Positions 54,386-62,654 of a stretch of 64,000 nt of DNA are shown here, piece after piece. Where the stretch lies: the NCBI GenBank assembly GCA_026225235.1, contig JAMFSK010000041.1, positions 85,788-149,787 of the forward strand. Direction: 5' to 3'. The notes beneath the pieces are model-generated. The model worked only from the letters and a program-made list of their open reading frames with translations. It did no database searches and was not told the origin of the DNA. Position numbers and translations under genes: made by a program. Origin of the DNA: Burkholderiales bacterium (GTDB lineage: Bacteria > Pseudomonadota > Gammaproteobacteria > Burkholderiales > Burkholderiaceae). Every line of letters begins with the position of its first letter. The first letter of the stretch is position 1.

Positions 54386-55201
54386 CTACCCCTGGCCGAA
54401 TTCCTCGCCCATCTCGAACGCTCGATTCCGCGCGGCCGAGGTGCCGCGCACGATCGCTTCTGCGATGCCCGACTCCATGAACGAAGCGATCGCTGCCGCC
54501 GTCGTGCCGCCCTTGGACGTCACGCGTTCGCGCAGCACGCTGAGCGGCTCGTCCGACTGGGACGCAAGTTCCGCGGCGCCAGTGAACGTGCCGACCGCGA
54601 GCCGGCGTGCCTCATCGGCCGGAAAGCCGAGGTTCTGTGCGGCAGTCTGCAACGCTTCCATGAAATAGAACACATAGGCCGGTCCGCTACCCGAGAGCGC
54701 GGTGATGCCATCGATCTCGGCCTCGTTGTGGCACCAGACCACCTCGCCGACAGCCTCGAGCACCTGCGCCGCCAGCATCCTGCCATCGTGAGTGACGCTC
54801 GGCGAAGCGAGCAGTCCCGTCACGCCAAGGCCGACCAGCGCGGGCGTGTTGGGCATCGCGCGCACCACCAGCGGGTGGTCGCCGAGCCAGCGCGCGACGT
54901 CGATGGAACGAATCCCCGCGGCAATGCTGATCACCATCTGACGCCCGACGATAAACGGACGGATGCCCTCGGCGGCTTCCTTGAGCGTCTGGGGTTTGAC
55001 CGCGAGCACGATGGCATCGTAGTCGGCCAGCTTGCCGCTCGCGGCTTCGGCCGTGACGATCCGGAACGTTTTTTCGAGCCGGTCGCGGGTTTCTGCGTTC
55101 GGCTCGATGGCGTAAAGGTAGCCGGCTGGCGTGCCTTGCTTGATCAGGCCACCGATCAGCGCGGAGGCCATGTTGCCGCCGCCGATGAATGCGATTTTCA
55201 T
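54386..55201 (-). CDS. proC: Pyrroline-5-carboxylate reductase
   Basis: Last step of proline synthesis. 271 residues from the ATG at 55201 (MKIAFIGGGNMASALIGGL, the NADPH-binding loop). Motifs: VLAVKPQTLKE, VRAMPNTPALVG, ALSGSGPAYVFYFMEAL and the signature VTSKGGTTAAAI. A longer frame continues upstream toward yggS without similarity. It is 161 bp downstream of yggS on the same strand. Confidence 0.97.
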   Translation of the reverse strand: MKIAFIGGGNMASALIGGLIKQGTPAGYLYAIEPNAETRDRLEKTFRIVTAEAASGKLADYDAIVLAVKPQTLKEAAEGIRPFIVGRQMVISIAAGIRSIDVARWLGDHPLVVRAMPNTPALVGLGVTGLLASPSVTHDGRMLAAQVLEAVGEVVWCHNEAEIDGITALSGSGPAYVFYFMEALQTAAQNLGFPADEARRLAVGTFTGAAELASQSDEPLSVLRERVTSKGGTTAAAIASFMESGIAEAIVRGTSAARNRAFEMGEEFGQG

Positions 55202-55362
55202 GGTTGGGGGTCTGTGTGCGAATGAAAGGGGAAAGGGATTGAACCTGTCGTTACGGCCCGCCGGGACGAGGTGACGCAGCCGGCGCAAGCGGCGCGCCTG
55301 GCTCACGCGGCACGCTCGATGGCACGCAAAAGGGTCGGTTAACCGGGGCGCCCGCGAGCGGC

Positions 55363-56064
55363 CTAATGGGTCGCATAGTCGCGCTCGCCAAATACCGCCG
55401 TGCCGATCCGCACGATGGTCGCACCTTCGAGCACCGCGGCTTCGAAATCGGCGGACATGCCGATCGACAAGGTGTCGACGTCGAGCCCCACCGCGCGCAT
55501 CGAATCGAGCAGGGCGTGGAGCCGCCGGTGGGGCAAGCGCTGGGCTTCGAGCGTAGCGGCCGGTTCCGGGATCGCCATCAGCCCGCGCAGCCGCAGCCGC
55601 GGCAGGGGGGCGATGCGGGTGGCGACCTCCACGACTTCCTCGGGAACCAGGCCGCTCTTGCTCGCCTCGCCGCTGATATTGACCTGCAGACAGATATTGA
55701 GCGGAGCGAGTCCCTCGGGCCGCTGGGCCGAGAGGCGTTCGGCGATCTTGAGCCGGTCGACCGAATGGACCCAGTCGAAGTGTTCGGCGATCGGCCGCGT
55801 CTTGTTGCTTTGCACAGGGCCGACGAAATGCCATTCGAGCGTCGCGCGCAGGTCCTCGAGTTCGGTCATTTTCTCGAGGGCTTCCTGCAGATAGCTCTCG
55901 CCGAACAGGTGCTGACCGTAGCGATGAGCCATGCGCACATCGGACGCGGAAAACGTCTTCGATACCGCCATCAGGCTGATCGATGCGGCGGGCCGGCCGG
56001 CCGCCTGCGCAGCGTCGGCGATGCGCCGCCGGACCGTGTCGAGATGCTGGGCGATATCAGACAT
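55363..56064 (-). CDS. yggS: Pyridoxal-phosphate homeostasis protein (YggS/PLPBP)
   Basis: A PLP-binding TIM-barrel protein with no known enzymatic reaction, involved in vitamin B6 balance. 233 residues. The PLP Lys lies in SLMAVSKTFSASDVRMA; FGESYLQEALEKM, WHFVGPVQSNKTR and the C-terminal SIGMSADFEAAVLEGATIVRIGTAVFG are diagnostic. The yggS-proC pairing is widespread. Confidence 0.96.
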   Translation of the reverse strand: MSDIAQHLDTVRRRIADAAQAAGRPAASISLMAVSKTFSASDVRMAHRYGQHLFGESYLQEALEKMTELEDLRATLEWHFVGPVQSNKTRPIAEHFDWVHSVDRLKIAERLSAQRPEGLAPLNICLQVNISGEASKSGLVPEEVVEVATRIAPLPRLRLRGLMAIPEPAATLEAQRLPHRRLHALLDSMRAVGLDVDTLSIGMSADFEAAVLEGATIVRIGTAVFGERDYATH

Positions 56065-56163
56065 GAAAAAGCGCAGACATTAAAAGCGTGGATGACCTGG
56101 GAGCAGCGCGCCGCGACCCGATGTCGTGCGGCTTTGATACAAATTATACGGGTGCGGGCCGCG

Positions 56164-57399
56164 CTATCGGATCATCCGGTCGACGAGTTCGATCCAGTGC
56201 ATCACGGGGGTCGACGTGCCGCTTTGCAGATGGGCGATGCAGCCGACATTGCCCGAGACGATGGCCTGAGGTTCAGTCGCGCGCAGCTTGCCGAGCTTCT
56301 GGTCGCGCAAGCGGTAGGCGAGCGCCGGCTGCAGCACCGAATACGTGCCTGCCGAGCCGCAGCACAGGTGGCTGTCGGCCGGTAGCCGGACTTCGATGCC
56401 GAGCCCCGCCAGCAGGTTCTCGACGGTGCCGCGCACTTGTTGACCGTGCTGGAGCGTGCACGGCGGGTGATAGGCGACGACGTGAAGATCGCGCCGCCCG
56501 GCGCGTTCGGCGAGCCGCTCGCTCAATTCGTCTTCGTAGGCGGGCAACAACTCGCAGACGTCGCGGGTCATCTCGCTGACACGGCGGGCTTTCTCCGCGT
56601 AGCGTGGATCGTCGCGCAACAAGTGCCCGTATTCGCGGACCGTCGCACCGCAGCCCGAGGCATTCATCACGATCGCCTCGATGCCCGATTCGATATACGG
56701 CCACCACGCGTCGATATTGCGGCGCATGTCGTCGAGCGCCTCGTCGTGGTAGCTCAGGTGCAGACGGATCGCGCCGCAGCAGCCGGCCGCCGGGGCACTG
56801 AGGAGCTGGATGCCGAGCGCGTCGAACACGCGCGCGGTGGCGTTGTTCACGTTCGGCATCATCGCGGGCTGAACGCAGCCGTCGAGCATCAGCATCTTGC
56901 GGGTATGCGAGGTGGTCGGGCGCACGCCGGCGTCGCGTTGCGCCGGCAGCTTGTCGCGCAGCTTGCGGGGCAGGACATGGCGGAATTTCTGACCGAGCCG
57001 AAAGGCGGGCGTGAACAGCGCGGGCTGCGGCAGGATCGTCGCCAGTGCCCGGCGCAGCAGCCGCTGGCCGAGCGGCCGCGGAACCTGCGCCTCGACCTGT
57101 TTGCGGCCGATCTCGACGAGGCGCCCGTACTGAACGCCCGAAGGGCAGGTGGTCTCGCAACTGCGGCACGTCAGACAACGATCGAGATGGGTCTGGGTGC
57201 TGCGCGTGACGGGCGCGCCCTCGACCATCTGTTTGATCAGGTAGATGCGTCCACGTGGGCCGTCGAGCTCGTCGCCAAGCAACTGGTAGGTCGGGCAGGT
57301 CGCCGTACAGAAACCGCAGTGAACACATTTGCGCAGGATCGCCTCGGCTTCTTCACCGTCGGCCGTCATCCGCATCATTTCGGCGAGATTCGTTTGCAT
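56164..57399 (-). CDS. glcF: Glycolate oxidase iron-sulfur subunit
   Basis: Electron-transfer subunit of glycolate oxidase. 411 residues. Two 4Fe-4S ferredoxin motifs, CVHCGFCTATCP (about 21-32) and CLTCRSCETTCP (about 74-85), are followed by two CCG heterodisulfide-type domains with AAGCCGAIRLHLSYHD and HLCCGSAGTYS. Last gene of the glc operon, 57 bp after glcE. Confidence 0.96.
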   Translation of the reverse strand: MQTNLAEMMRMTADGEEAEAILRKCVHCGFCTATCPTYQLLGDELDGPRGRIYLIKQMVEGAPVTRSTQTHLDRCLTCRSCETTCPSGVQYGRLVEIGRKQVEAQVPRPLGQRLLRRALATILPQPALFTPAFRLGQKFRHVLPRKLRDKLPAQRDAGVRPTTSHTRKMLMLDGCVQPAMMPNVNNATARVFDALGIQLLSAPAAGCCGAIRLHLSYHDEALDDMRRNIDAWWPYIESGIEAIVMNASGCGATVREYGHLLRDDPRYAEKARRVSEMTRDVCELLPAYEDELSERLAERAGRRDLHVVAYHPPCTLQHGQQVRGTVENLLAGLGIEVRLPADSHLCCGSAGTYSVLQPALAYRLRDQKLGKLRATEPQAIVSGNVGCIAHLQSGTSTPVMHWIELVDRMIR

Positions 57400-57456
57400 G
57401 GGTCAGTCAGTTTGGCTCGATCGATTTCAGGTTCAGACGCGCGTGCCCGGATGAGT

Positions 57457-58566
57457 TCAGAACTCCGGGTAGAGCCGGCCGCGGTTGAAAATATGGGCGG
57501 GATCGAAGGCCTGCTTGAGCCGCCGATGGATGTTCATCAAAGGGGGCGCGAGCGGGGTGAAGACCCCGACCTGCTTGTTGCCGCCACGGAACAGGGTGGC
57601 GTGGCCCCCGGCCTGGCGCGCGTCCATGCGCACGCGCTGCGGGTCGGCATCGGTGATCCACCAGCGTTGCGCACAGCCCCATTCCATCAGGCGTTCGCCC
57701 GGCAGAGTGGCCGGCTCGGCGACCGGGGGCACCGCCACGCGCCACAGACCGAAGCCTTCGGGGAGGGTCGCGAAAAACGGGTCGGTCTGTTCGCGCAGGC
57801 CTTCCCAGAAGCGCGTCGCCTCGACTGCATCGACGCTCTCGCCGCCGAGCGTCGTGCGCGCGGCCTTGACCGCGGCTTCGGCGCCCGCGAGCCGGATCGC
57901 CATCACGCCGCTGCGCCAGGCGGTCGCTGAAATCGGCAGCGGCCGGCCTGCCCATTCGTTGATCTTGCGGACCGCATCACTCGCATTGCATTCGAACTTG
58001 AGGGTGTTCTCGGCGACCGCCACCGGCAGCACCTTGACCGACACCTCGAGGATCAGGCCCAGCGTGCCGAGCGAGCCGGCCATCAGCCGTGCGACATCGT
58101 AGCCGGCCACGTTCTTCATCACGCGGCCGCCGAAATTGAGCAACTGGCCCCTGCCGTCGAGGATCGTCACACCGAGCACAAAGTCGCGAATGGCCCCGGC
58201 GAACTGCCGCCGCGGCCCGGCCAGGCCCGCTGCCACGCAGCCGCCCAGGGTCGCCGCCCCGCCCGAGCCGAAATGGGCGAAATGCGGCGGCTCGAAGGGT
58301 AGTGTCTGGTTGTGCTCGGCGAGTTTCTGCTCGATCTCGGCGAGCGGCGTGCCGCAGCGCGCCGTGATGACCAGCTCGGCCGGATCGTATTCGACGATGC
58401 CGGCATAGGCACGAGTGTCGAGCACATCGCCTTCCAGCGACTGGCCGTACCAGTCCTTGCTGCCGCCGCCACGAATGCGCAAGGGGGCGCGCCGCGCGGT
58501 GGCGCCGGTAATCTGGGAGCGAAAAGTATCGAGGATATTGGCCTCGGGAATTTGGGTGCGTTCCAT
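57457..58566 (-). CDS. glcE: Glycolate oxidase FAD-binding subunit GlcE
   Basis: 369 residues; a shortened FAD-oxidase partner of GlcD. It shows the FAD-binding LRIRGGGSKDWYGQ near residue 27, AGLAGPRRQFAGAIRDFVLGV and MKNVAGYDVARLMAGSLGTLG. It sits 18 bp after glcD and before glcF. Confidence 0.95.
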   Translation of the reverse strand: MERTQIPEANILDTFRSQITGATARRAPLRIRGGGSKDWYGQSLEGDVLDTRAYAGIVEYDPAELVITARCGTPLAEIEQKLAEHNQTLPFEPPHFAHFGSGGAATLGGCVAAGLAGPRRQFAGAIRDFVLGVTILDGRGQLLNFGGRVMKNVAGYDVARLMAGSLGTLGLILEVSVKVLPVAVAENTLKFECNASDAVRKINEWAGRPLPISATAWRSGVMAIRLAGAEAAVKAARTTLGGESVDAVEATRFWEGLREQTDPFFATLPEGFGLWRVAVPPVAEPATLPGERLMEWGCAQRWWITDADPQRVRMDARQAGGHATLFRGGNKQVGVFTPLAPPLMNIHRRLKQAFDPAHIFNRGRLYPEF

Positions 58567-58584
58567 CAGCGCCGTTCCATCACG

Positions 58585-60084
58585 TCAAAACCTCGGCAAA
58601 TCGGGAAACGGCAACTGCCCGCGCACGATATGCATCTTGCCGTAGTCGGCACACCGCGCACGCGTCGGAATGCCTTTGTCCGCATTGAGCAAACCTGCCG
58701 GATCGAAGGCACGCTTCACGGCAAAGAAGGCGTCGCGCTCTTCGGGCGAGAACTGCACGCACATCGAATTGATCTTCTCGATGCCCACGCCGTGCTCGCC
58801 GGTGATCGTGCCGCCCAGTTCGACGCAGCATTCGAGAATATCGGCGCCGAACGCCTCGGCGCGATGCCATTCGTCGAGGTCGTTGCCGTTGAACAGAATC
58901 AGCGGATGCATATTGCCGTCGCCCGCGTGGAACACATTCATGCAGCGCAGTTCGTAGCGCTGTTCCATTTCGGCGATACGCCTGAGCAGCAGGCCGATGC
59001 TTCGGCGCGGGATCGTGCCGTCCATGCAGTAGTAGTCGGGCGAGAGTCGGCCTGCCGCTGGGAAGGCATTCTTGCGGCCTGACCAGAAGCGCAGCCGCTC
59101 GGGCTCGGAACGCGAGACCTGGATACGGGTCGCGCCGTGGGCGCGCAGCACCGAGGTCATCCGGTCGATCTCTTCGGCGACTTCCTCGGGGGTGCCGTCC
59201 GACTCGCAGAGCAGGATCGCGGCGGCATCGATGTCGTAGCCCGCTTCGACGAACTCCTCGACCGCGCGGGTCGCCGGCTTGTCCATCATCTCGAGGCCGG
59301 CAGGGATTAGTCCAGCGGCAATGATCGCGGCCACCGCGCCGCCGCCTTTCTCGACGTCGTCGAAGCTGGCCATGATGACCTGGGCAGTCTGCGGTTTGGG
59401 GATCAGGCGAACGGTGACTTCGGTGACGACGGCGAACATGCCCTCGCTGCCGATCAGGACGGCGAGCAGGTCGAGGCCCGGCGAGTCGGGGGCGAGCGAG
59501 CCGAACTCGACGACTTCGCCGTCCATCATCACGGCGCGCACGCGCATCACGTTATGGACGGTCAGGCCGTATTTGAGGCAGTGCACGCCGCCCGAATTTT
59601 CGGCCACATTGCCGCCGATCGTGCAGGCGATTTGTGACGAAGGGTCGGGCGCGTAGTACAGGCCGAACGGTGCGGCGACTTCGGAGATCTGCAGGTTGCG
59701 CACGCCGGGCTGGACGGTGGCCGTGCGCGCATAGGGGTCGACTTCAACGATATTGCGCAGTCGCGCGAGCGAGAGCACGACGCCGTCGCCGATCGGCATG
59801 GCGCCGCCCGACAGGCCGGTGCCGGCACCACGTGGCACGACGGGTACGCCCAGGCGGTTGCACACCTGGAGGACCCGCTGGACCTGAATTTCGTTCTCGG
59901 GCAACACGACGGCAAGCGGCACGCGCCGATAGGCGGCCAGGCCATCGCATTCGTAGGGAACCGTGTCTTCGTTGCGATGCAGGAGGATGCGCGGCGGCAC
60001 GACCGCACTGAGTGCGGCGACCACTTCGCGCTGACGCGCGGCAAACGACTCGGCGCTTAATTCGCCGGCAAGCGCAGTATTCAT
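58585..60084 (-). CDS. glcD: Glycolate oxidase FAD-linked catalytic subunit GlcD
   Basis: Oxidises glycolate to glyoxylate. 499 residues, normal. FAD-binding PCMH motif VVPRGAGTGLSGGAMP, then DPSSQIACTIGGNVAENSGG, LIGSEGMFAVVTEVTVRL and the C-terminal GEHGVGIEKI. The ATG at 60084 overlaps the stop of the preceding FAD oxidase as ATGA; the upstream open frame is a shadow of that gene. Confidence 0.95.
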   Translation of the reverse strand: MNTALAGELSAESFAARQREVVAALSAVVPPRILLHRNEDTVPYECDGLAAYRRVPLAVVLPENEIQVQRVLQVCNRLGVPVVPRGAGTGLSGGAMPIGDGVVLSLARLRNIVEVDPYARTATVQPGVRNLQISEVAAPFGLYYAPDPSSQIACTIGGNVAENSGGVHCLKYGLTVHNVMRVRAVMMDGEVVEFGSLAPDSPGLDLLAVLIGSEGMFAVVTEVTVRLIPKPQTAQVIMASFDDVEKGGGAVAAIIAAGLIPAGLEMMDKPATRAVEEFVEAGYDIDAAAILLCESDGTPEEVAEEIDRMTSVLRAHGATRIQVSRSEPERLRFWSGRKNAFPAAGRLSPDYYCMDGTIPRRSIGLLLRRIAEMEQRYELRCMNVFHAGDGNMHPLILFNGNDLDEWHRAEAFGADILECCVELGGTITGEHGVGIEKINSMCVQFSPEERDAFFAVKRAFDPAGLLNADKGIPTRARCADYGKMHIVRGQLPFPDLPRF

Positions 60085-61520
60085 GGGCGCTCGCGTTCGA
60101 GGCTGAACATCTTGCCTGGATTCAGCAGGTTGGCGGGGTCTAGCGCTCGCTTGATCGCACGCATGACATCGAGCGCGTCCTCGCCATGTTCCTCGTGCAT
60201 GAAGCCGATCTTGTGCAGACCGATGCCGTGTTCGCCGGTGCAGGTGCCCCCGAGCGCGAGGGCGCGTCGCACGATCAGATGGTTCAGGCGCTCGGCCTCT
60301 TCGTATTCGGCGGGCTGATTGGGGTCGACCAGGATCGCGACGTGAAAATTGCCATCGCCGACGTGGCCGACGATCGGACAAGGCAGCGGCGAACTTGCGA
60401 GGTCCTGCTCGGTGCCGGCGATGCATTCCGCGAGGCGCGAAATCGGCACGCAGACGTCGGTGGTCATCGCGCGGCTGCCGGGTTTCAACTGGAGCATCGC
60501 GAAATAAGCGTTGTGCCGTGCGTTCCAGAGACGGCTGCGATCTTCGGGACGCGTGGCCCATTCAAAGCCTTCGCCATGATGATCGGCGGCAATCTCGCTG
60601 ACGGTGCGCACCTGTTCTTCGACACCGGCCTCGGTCCCATGGAACTCGAAAAAAAGTTGGGGCGATTCCTTGAGGCTCAGGTGGGAATGCATATTCAGCG
60701 AGCGCGCGGCGAGCGCATCGACGAACTCGACTCGCGCGATGGGCACGCCGAGCTGGATGACCTGGATCACCGCGTTGACGGCGTCGACCATGCTCGGGAA
60801 GCTGCAACTGGCGGCGCTCACGGCTTCGGGCAGGGGATGCAGCCGCACTGTCGCTTCCGTGATCACGCCAAGGGTGCCTTCGGAGCCGACGAACAGCCGC
60901 GTCAGATCGTAGCCGGCGGACGACTTGCGCGCGCGCGTGCCGGTGCGGATCACGCGGCCATCGGCGAGCGCGACCTTGAGACCGAGAACGTTTTCGCGCA
61001 TGGTCCCATAACGGACGGCATTGGTGCCCGAGGCGCGGGTCGCGCACATGCCGCCCAGGCTCGCATCGGCGCCGGGATCGATCGGAAAGAAGAGCCCGGT
61101 TTCGCGCAACGCGTCGTTGAGCTGTTTGCGCGTGACGCCAGGTTCAACGGTGGCGATCAAATCTTCGGGATCAATCGAGAGGATGTGGTTCATCCGCGAG
61201 AGGTCCATCGAGACACCGCCGTTGACGGCGAGGATATGGCCTTCGAGGGAGGACCCTGCACCAAAGGGAATGACCGGCACGGCGTGCTCGGCACACAGCC
61301 GCAGGGTGGCACTGATTTCGTCCGTGGTTTCGGCAAAGACGACCGCGTCGGGCAACCGGGGATCGAAGGCGGATTCATCGCGGCCATGATGGGCGCGCAC
61401 GGCTTCGGCGGTCGACAGGCGCTCGCCAAACACCAGACGAAGTGCGTCGAGCAAGGCGGGGGGCAAGACACCCCGCGATGGGGTCTGCATGATCGAAGCG
61501 GGTGCTGCGGGATGATTCAC
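60081..61520 (-). CDS. FAD-linked oxidase, D-lactate dehydrogenase (cytochrome) type
   Basis: 479 residues from a GTG at 61520. That start has an excellent ribosome site (GGGAGGAGG, 5 nt spacing) and is preferred to an in-frame ATG at residue 12 or the longer open frame. FAD motif VIPFGAGSSLEGHILA, PGADASLGGMCATRASGTNAVRYGTM, LFVGSEGTLGVITEAT and CTGEHGIGLHKIGFM. It resembles D-lactate or 2-hydroxyacid oxidases; the substrate is not certain. Overlaps glcD by 4 bp, heading the operon. Confidence 0.88.
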   Translation of the reverse strand: MNHPAAPASIMQTPSRGVLPPALLDALRLVFGERLSTAEAVRAHHGRDESAFDPRLPDAVVFAETTDEISATLRLCAEHAVPVIPFGAGSSLEGHILAVNGGVSMDLSRMNHILSIDPEDLIATVEPGVTRKQLNDALRETGLFFPIDPGADASLGGMCATRASGTNAVRYGTMRENVLGLKVALADGRVIRTGTRARKSSAGYDLTRLFVGSEGTLGVITEATVRLHPLPEAVSAASCSFPSMVDAVNAVIQVIQLGVPIARVEFVDALAARSLNMHSHLSLKESPQLFFEFHGTEAGVEEQVRTVSEIAADHHGEGFEWATRPEDRSRLWNARHNAYFAMLQLKPGSRAMTTDVCVPISRLAECIAGTEQDLASSPLPCPIVGHVGDGNFHVAILVDPNQPAEYEEAERLNHLIVRRALALGGTCTGEHGIGLHKIGFMHEEHGEDALDVMRAIKRALDPANLLNPGKMFSLERERP

Positions 61521-61651
61521 GACTGCCTCCTCCCTTGTGTCGGACGACGTGGGGTGTTGTTCGTTTTTTATATTGCAGTGCGTCATAGCGCCTGCGGTGT
61601 GAATCGATTCTACTGCCGATTGGCGGCGCCGGGCGGGCTTGATGGCGATCC

Positions 61652-61657
61652 TATAAT
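61652..61657 (+). promoter_or_regulatory. Consensus -10 (TATAAT) upstream of the adenosyltransferase gene
   Basis: A perfect TATAAT about 93 bp before the start, in the divergent spacer with the FAD oxidase. The -35 at 17 bp (CCGGGC) is poor. Confidence 0.4.
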
Positions 61658-61749
61658 GGGGTCGCGGGATTGCGTTGTGAATGCGTTGCGCAAGGTGCGC
61701 GACGTGAGCGAGGGCTTGACGTGACGAGCAGGAAGCAACGAGGGAAGCA

Positions 61750-62319
61750 ATGATGGCGAATCGGCTGAGCAAGATTGCCACGCGAGTGGGTGACGATGGC
61801 ACGACGGGGTTGGGCGATGGTCGGCGGGTGAGCAAGGGCGATGCGCGGATCGCGGCGATCGGGGATGTCGACGAGTTGAACTCGAACCTTGGCGTGTTGT
61901 TGTGCGAGGGATTACCGGATGACGTACGCGAGGTGCTGACGCGGGTTCAGCATGATCTGTTCGATCTCGGCGGCGAGTTATGCATGCCGGGGCACACGAT
62001 TGTGAGGGAGGGGCAACTGGAGCGCGTGGATGCGTGGCTGGAGACCTATAACGGTACGCTGCCGCCGCTCGCGGAATTTATCTTGCCCGCAGGCTCGCGC
62101 GCGGCGTCGCTTTCGCATGTTTGCCGGACGGTTTGCCGACGCGCCGAGCGGGCCGTGGTAGTGCTTAATGAGGCAGAGGGCGCGGGCGGAAGCCGCTTGC
62201 CCCGGCGCTATCTGAACCGGCTTTCCGATCTGCTGTTTGTGCTGGCCCGGGTGTTGAACCGGGTCGATGGCGGGGCCGATGTCTTATGGAAAAACGAGCA
62301 TCGCCGCGAGGACGCCTGA
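61750..62319 (+). CDS. Cob(I)alamin adenosyltransferase, PduO/MMAB type
   Basis: Transfers adenosyl from ATP to cobalamin to make coenzyme B12. 189 residues, the PduO-type five-helix bundle. Motifs: KIATRVGDDGTTGLGDGRRVSKGD (ATP-binding N-terminus), GDVDELNSNLGVL, CRTVCRRAERAVVVL and RYLNRLSDLLFVLAR. Two ATGs in tandem; GAGGGAAG lies just upstream. It is not the CobA/BtuR type. Confidence 0.93.
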   Translation: MMANRLSKIATRVGDDGTTGLGDGRRVSKGDARIAAIGDVDELNSNLGVLLCEGLPDDVREVLTRVQHDLFDLGGELCMPGHTIVREGQLERVDAWLETYNGTLPPLAEFILPAGSRAASLSHVCRTVCRRAERAVVVLNEAEGAGGSRLPRRYLNRLSDLLFVLARVLNRVDGGADVLWKNEHRREDA

Positions 62320-62391
62320 AACGCGCCAGAGCTATCGCCCGCATAAATTCCTTCTATGATGCAGTTTTCACGCATTTTGAGGGGTTGCTAC

Positions 62392-62420
62392 TTGCGTTAC
62401 TCGCTTGTAGTCGGTATAAA
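62392..62420 (+). promoter_or_regulatory. Promoter of the aroG leader
   Basis: TTGCGT (62392-62397), 17-bp spacer, TATAAA (62415-62420). Transcription should begin near 62427, about 230 nt before aroG. Confidence 0.7.
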
Positions 62421-62454
62421 GCGACACCAGCTTAAATTTCGAATACCCCAGTCC

Positions 62455-62526
62455 ATGTCCACCGCCCGCTTCCATTTTTGGTTTTATGCGTTTCTCGCAC
62501 CGCTGGCGGATGGAGAGGGTAGCTGA
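62455..62526 (+). CDS. Aromatic-rich leader peptide of aroG (putative attenuation peptide)
   Basis: A 23-codon frame, ATG to TGA. Residues 1-13 read MSTARFHFWFYAF and the rest LAPLADGEGS. Phe occurs at 6, 8, 10 and 13, Trp at 9 and Tyr at 11: six aromatics in eight residues. This matches the logic of ribosome-stalling leader peptides such as those of pheA and trp operons (known precedent), here placed before a DAHP synthase. No strong ribosome site precedes the ATG, which lowers certainty that it is efficiently translated. No other start codon exists in this frame after the promoter. Confidence 0.8.
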   Translation: MSTARFHFWFYAFLAPLADGEGS

Positions 62527-62580
62527 CGAACTGAAGCGACCGACACCAAAAAAACCGCCAGCCCGCCTGGCGGTTTTTTT
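62458..62580 (+). promoter_or_regulatory. Attenuator with mutually exclusive RNA hairpins
   Basis: Region 1 (62458-62466, TCCACCGCC) can pair with region 2 (62505-62514, one bulged A). Region 2 (62502-62509, GCTGGCGG) can pair with region 3 (62555-62562, CCGCCAGC). Region 3 pairs with region 4 (62567-62573) in the terminator. Stalling at the aromatic codons (62470-62493) would leave region 2 free to form the 2:3 antiterminator; a ribosome reaching the TGA at 62524 would mask region 2 and allow the terminator. Pairings were read by eye, without energy calculation. Confidence 0.75.
62548..62580 (+). terminator. Attenuator terminator before aroG
   Basis: A perfect 14-bp palindrome (62548-62561 with 62567-62580): seven A, CCGCCAG, loop CCCGC, CTGGCGG, seven T. 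It ends 74 bp before aroG, on the sense strand. Confidence 0.93.
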
Positions 62581-62654
62581 ATGCCCTGAATTTTTTGCAC
62601 CGACGCAGCCGACGGGTCGCCCCCCGCTGAGCGACTCGCACTAAGGAGAATCCG

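Larger units (their letters stand above)
62320..62654. other. 335-bp aroG leader region
   Basis: The stretch between the adenosyltransferase gene and aroG holds a promoter, a 23-codon leader peptide gene and an attenuator terminator, listed separately. Nothing else is recognised. Confidence 0.8.

Noticed and set aside
56437..57930. 497-codon plus-strand frame across glcF and glcE
   Set aside because: Antisense shadow over two confirmed genes.
60186..61724. 512-codon plus-strand frame across the FAD oxidase gene
   Set aside because: Antisense shadow; no domain recognised, and the minus-strand gene is clear.
61521..61749. Cobalamin riboswitch before the adenosyltransferase gene
   Set aside because: No B12-box-like sequence or large conserved fold was recognised in the 229-bp spacer.
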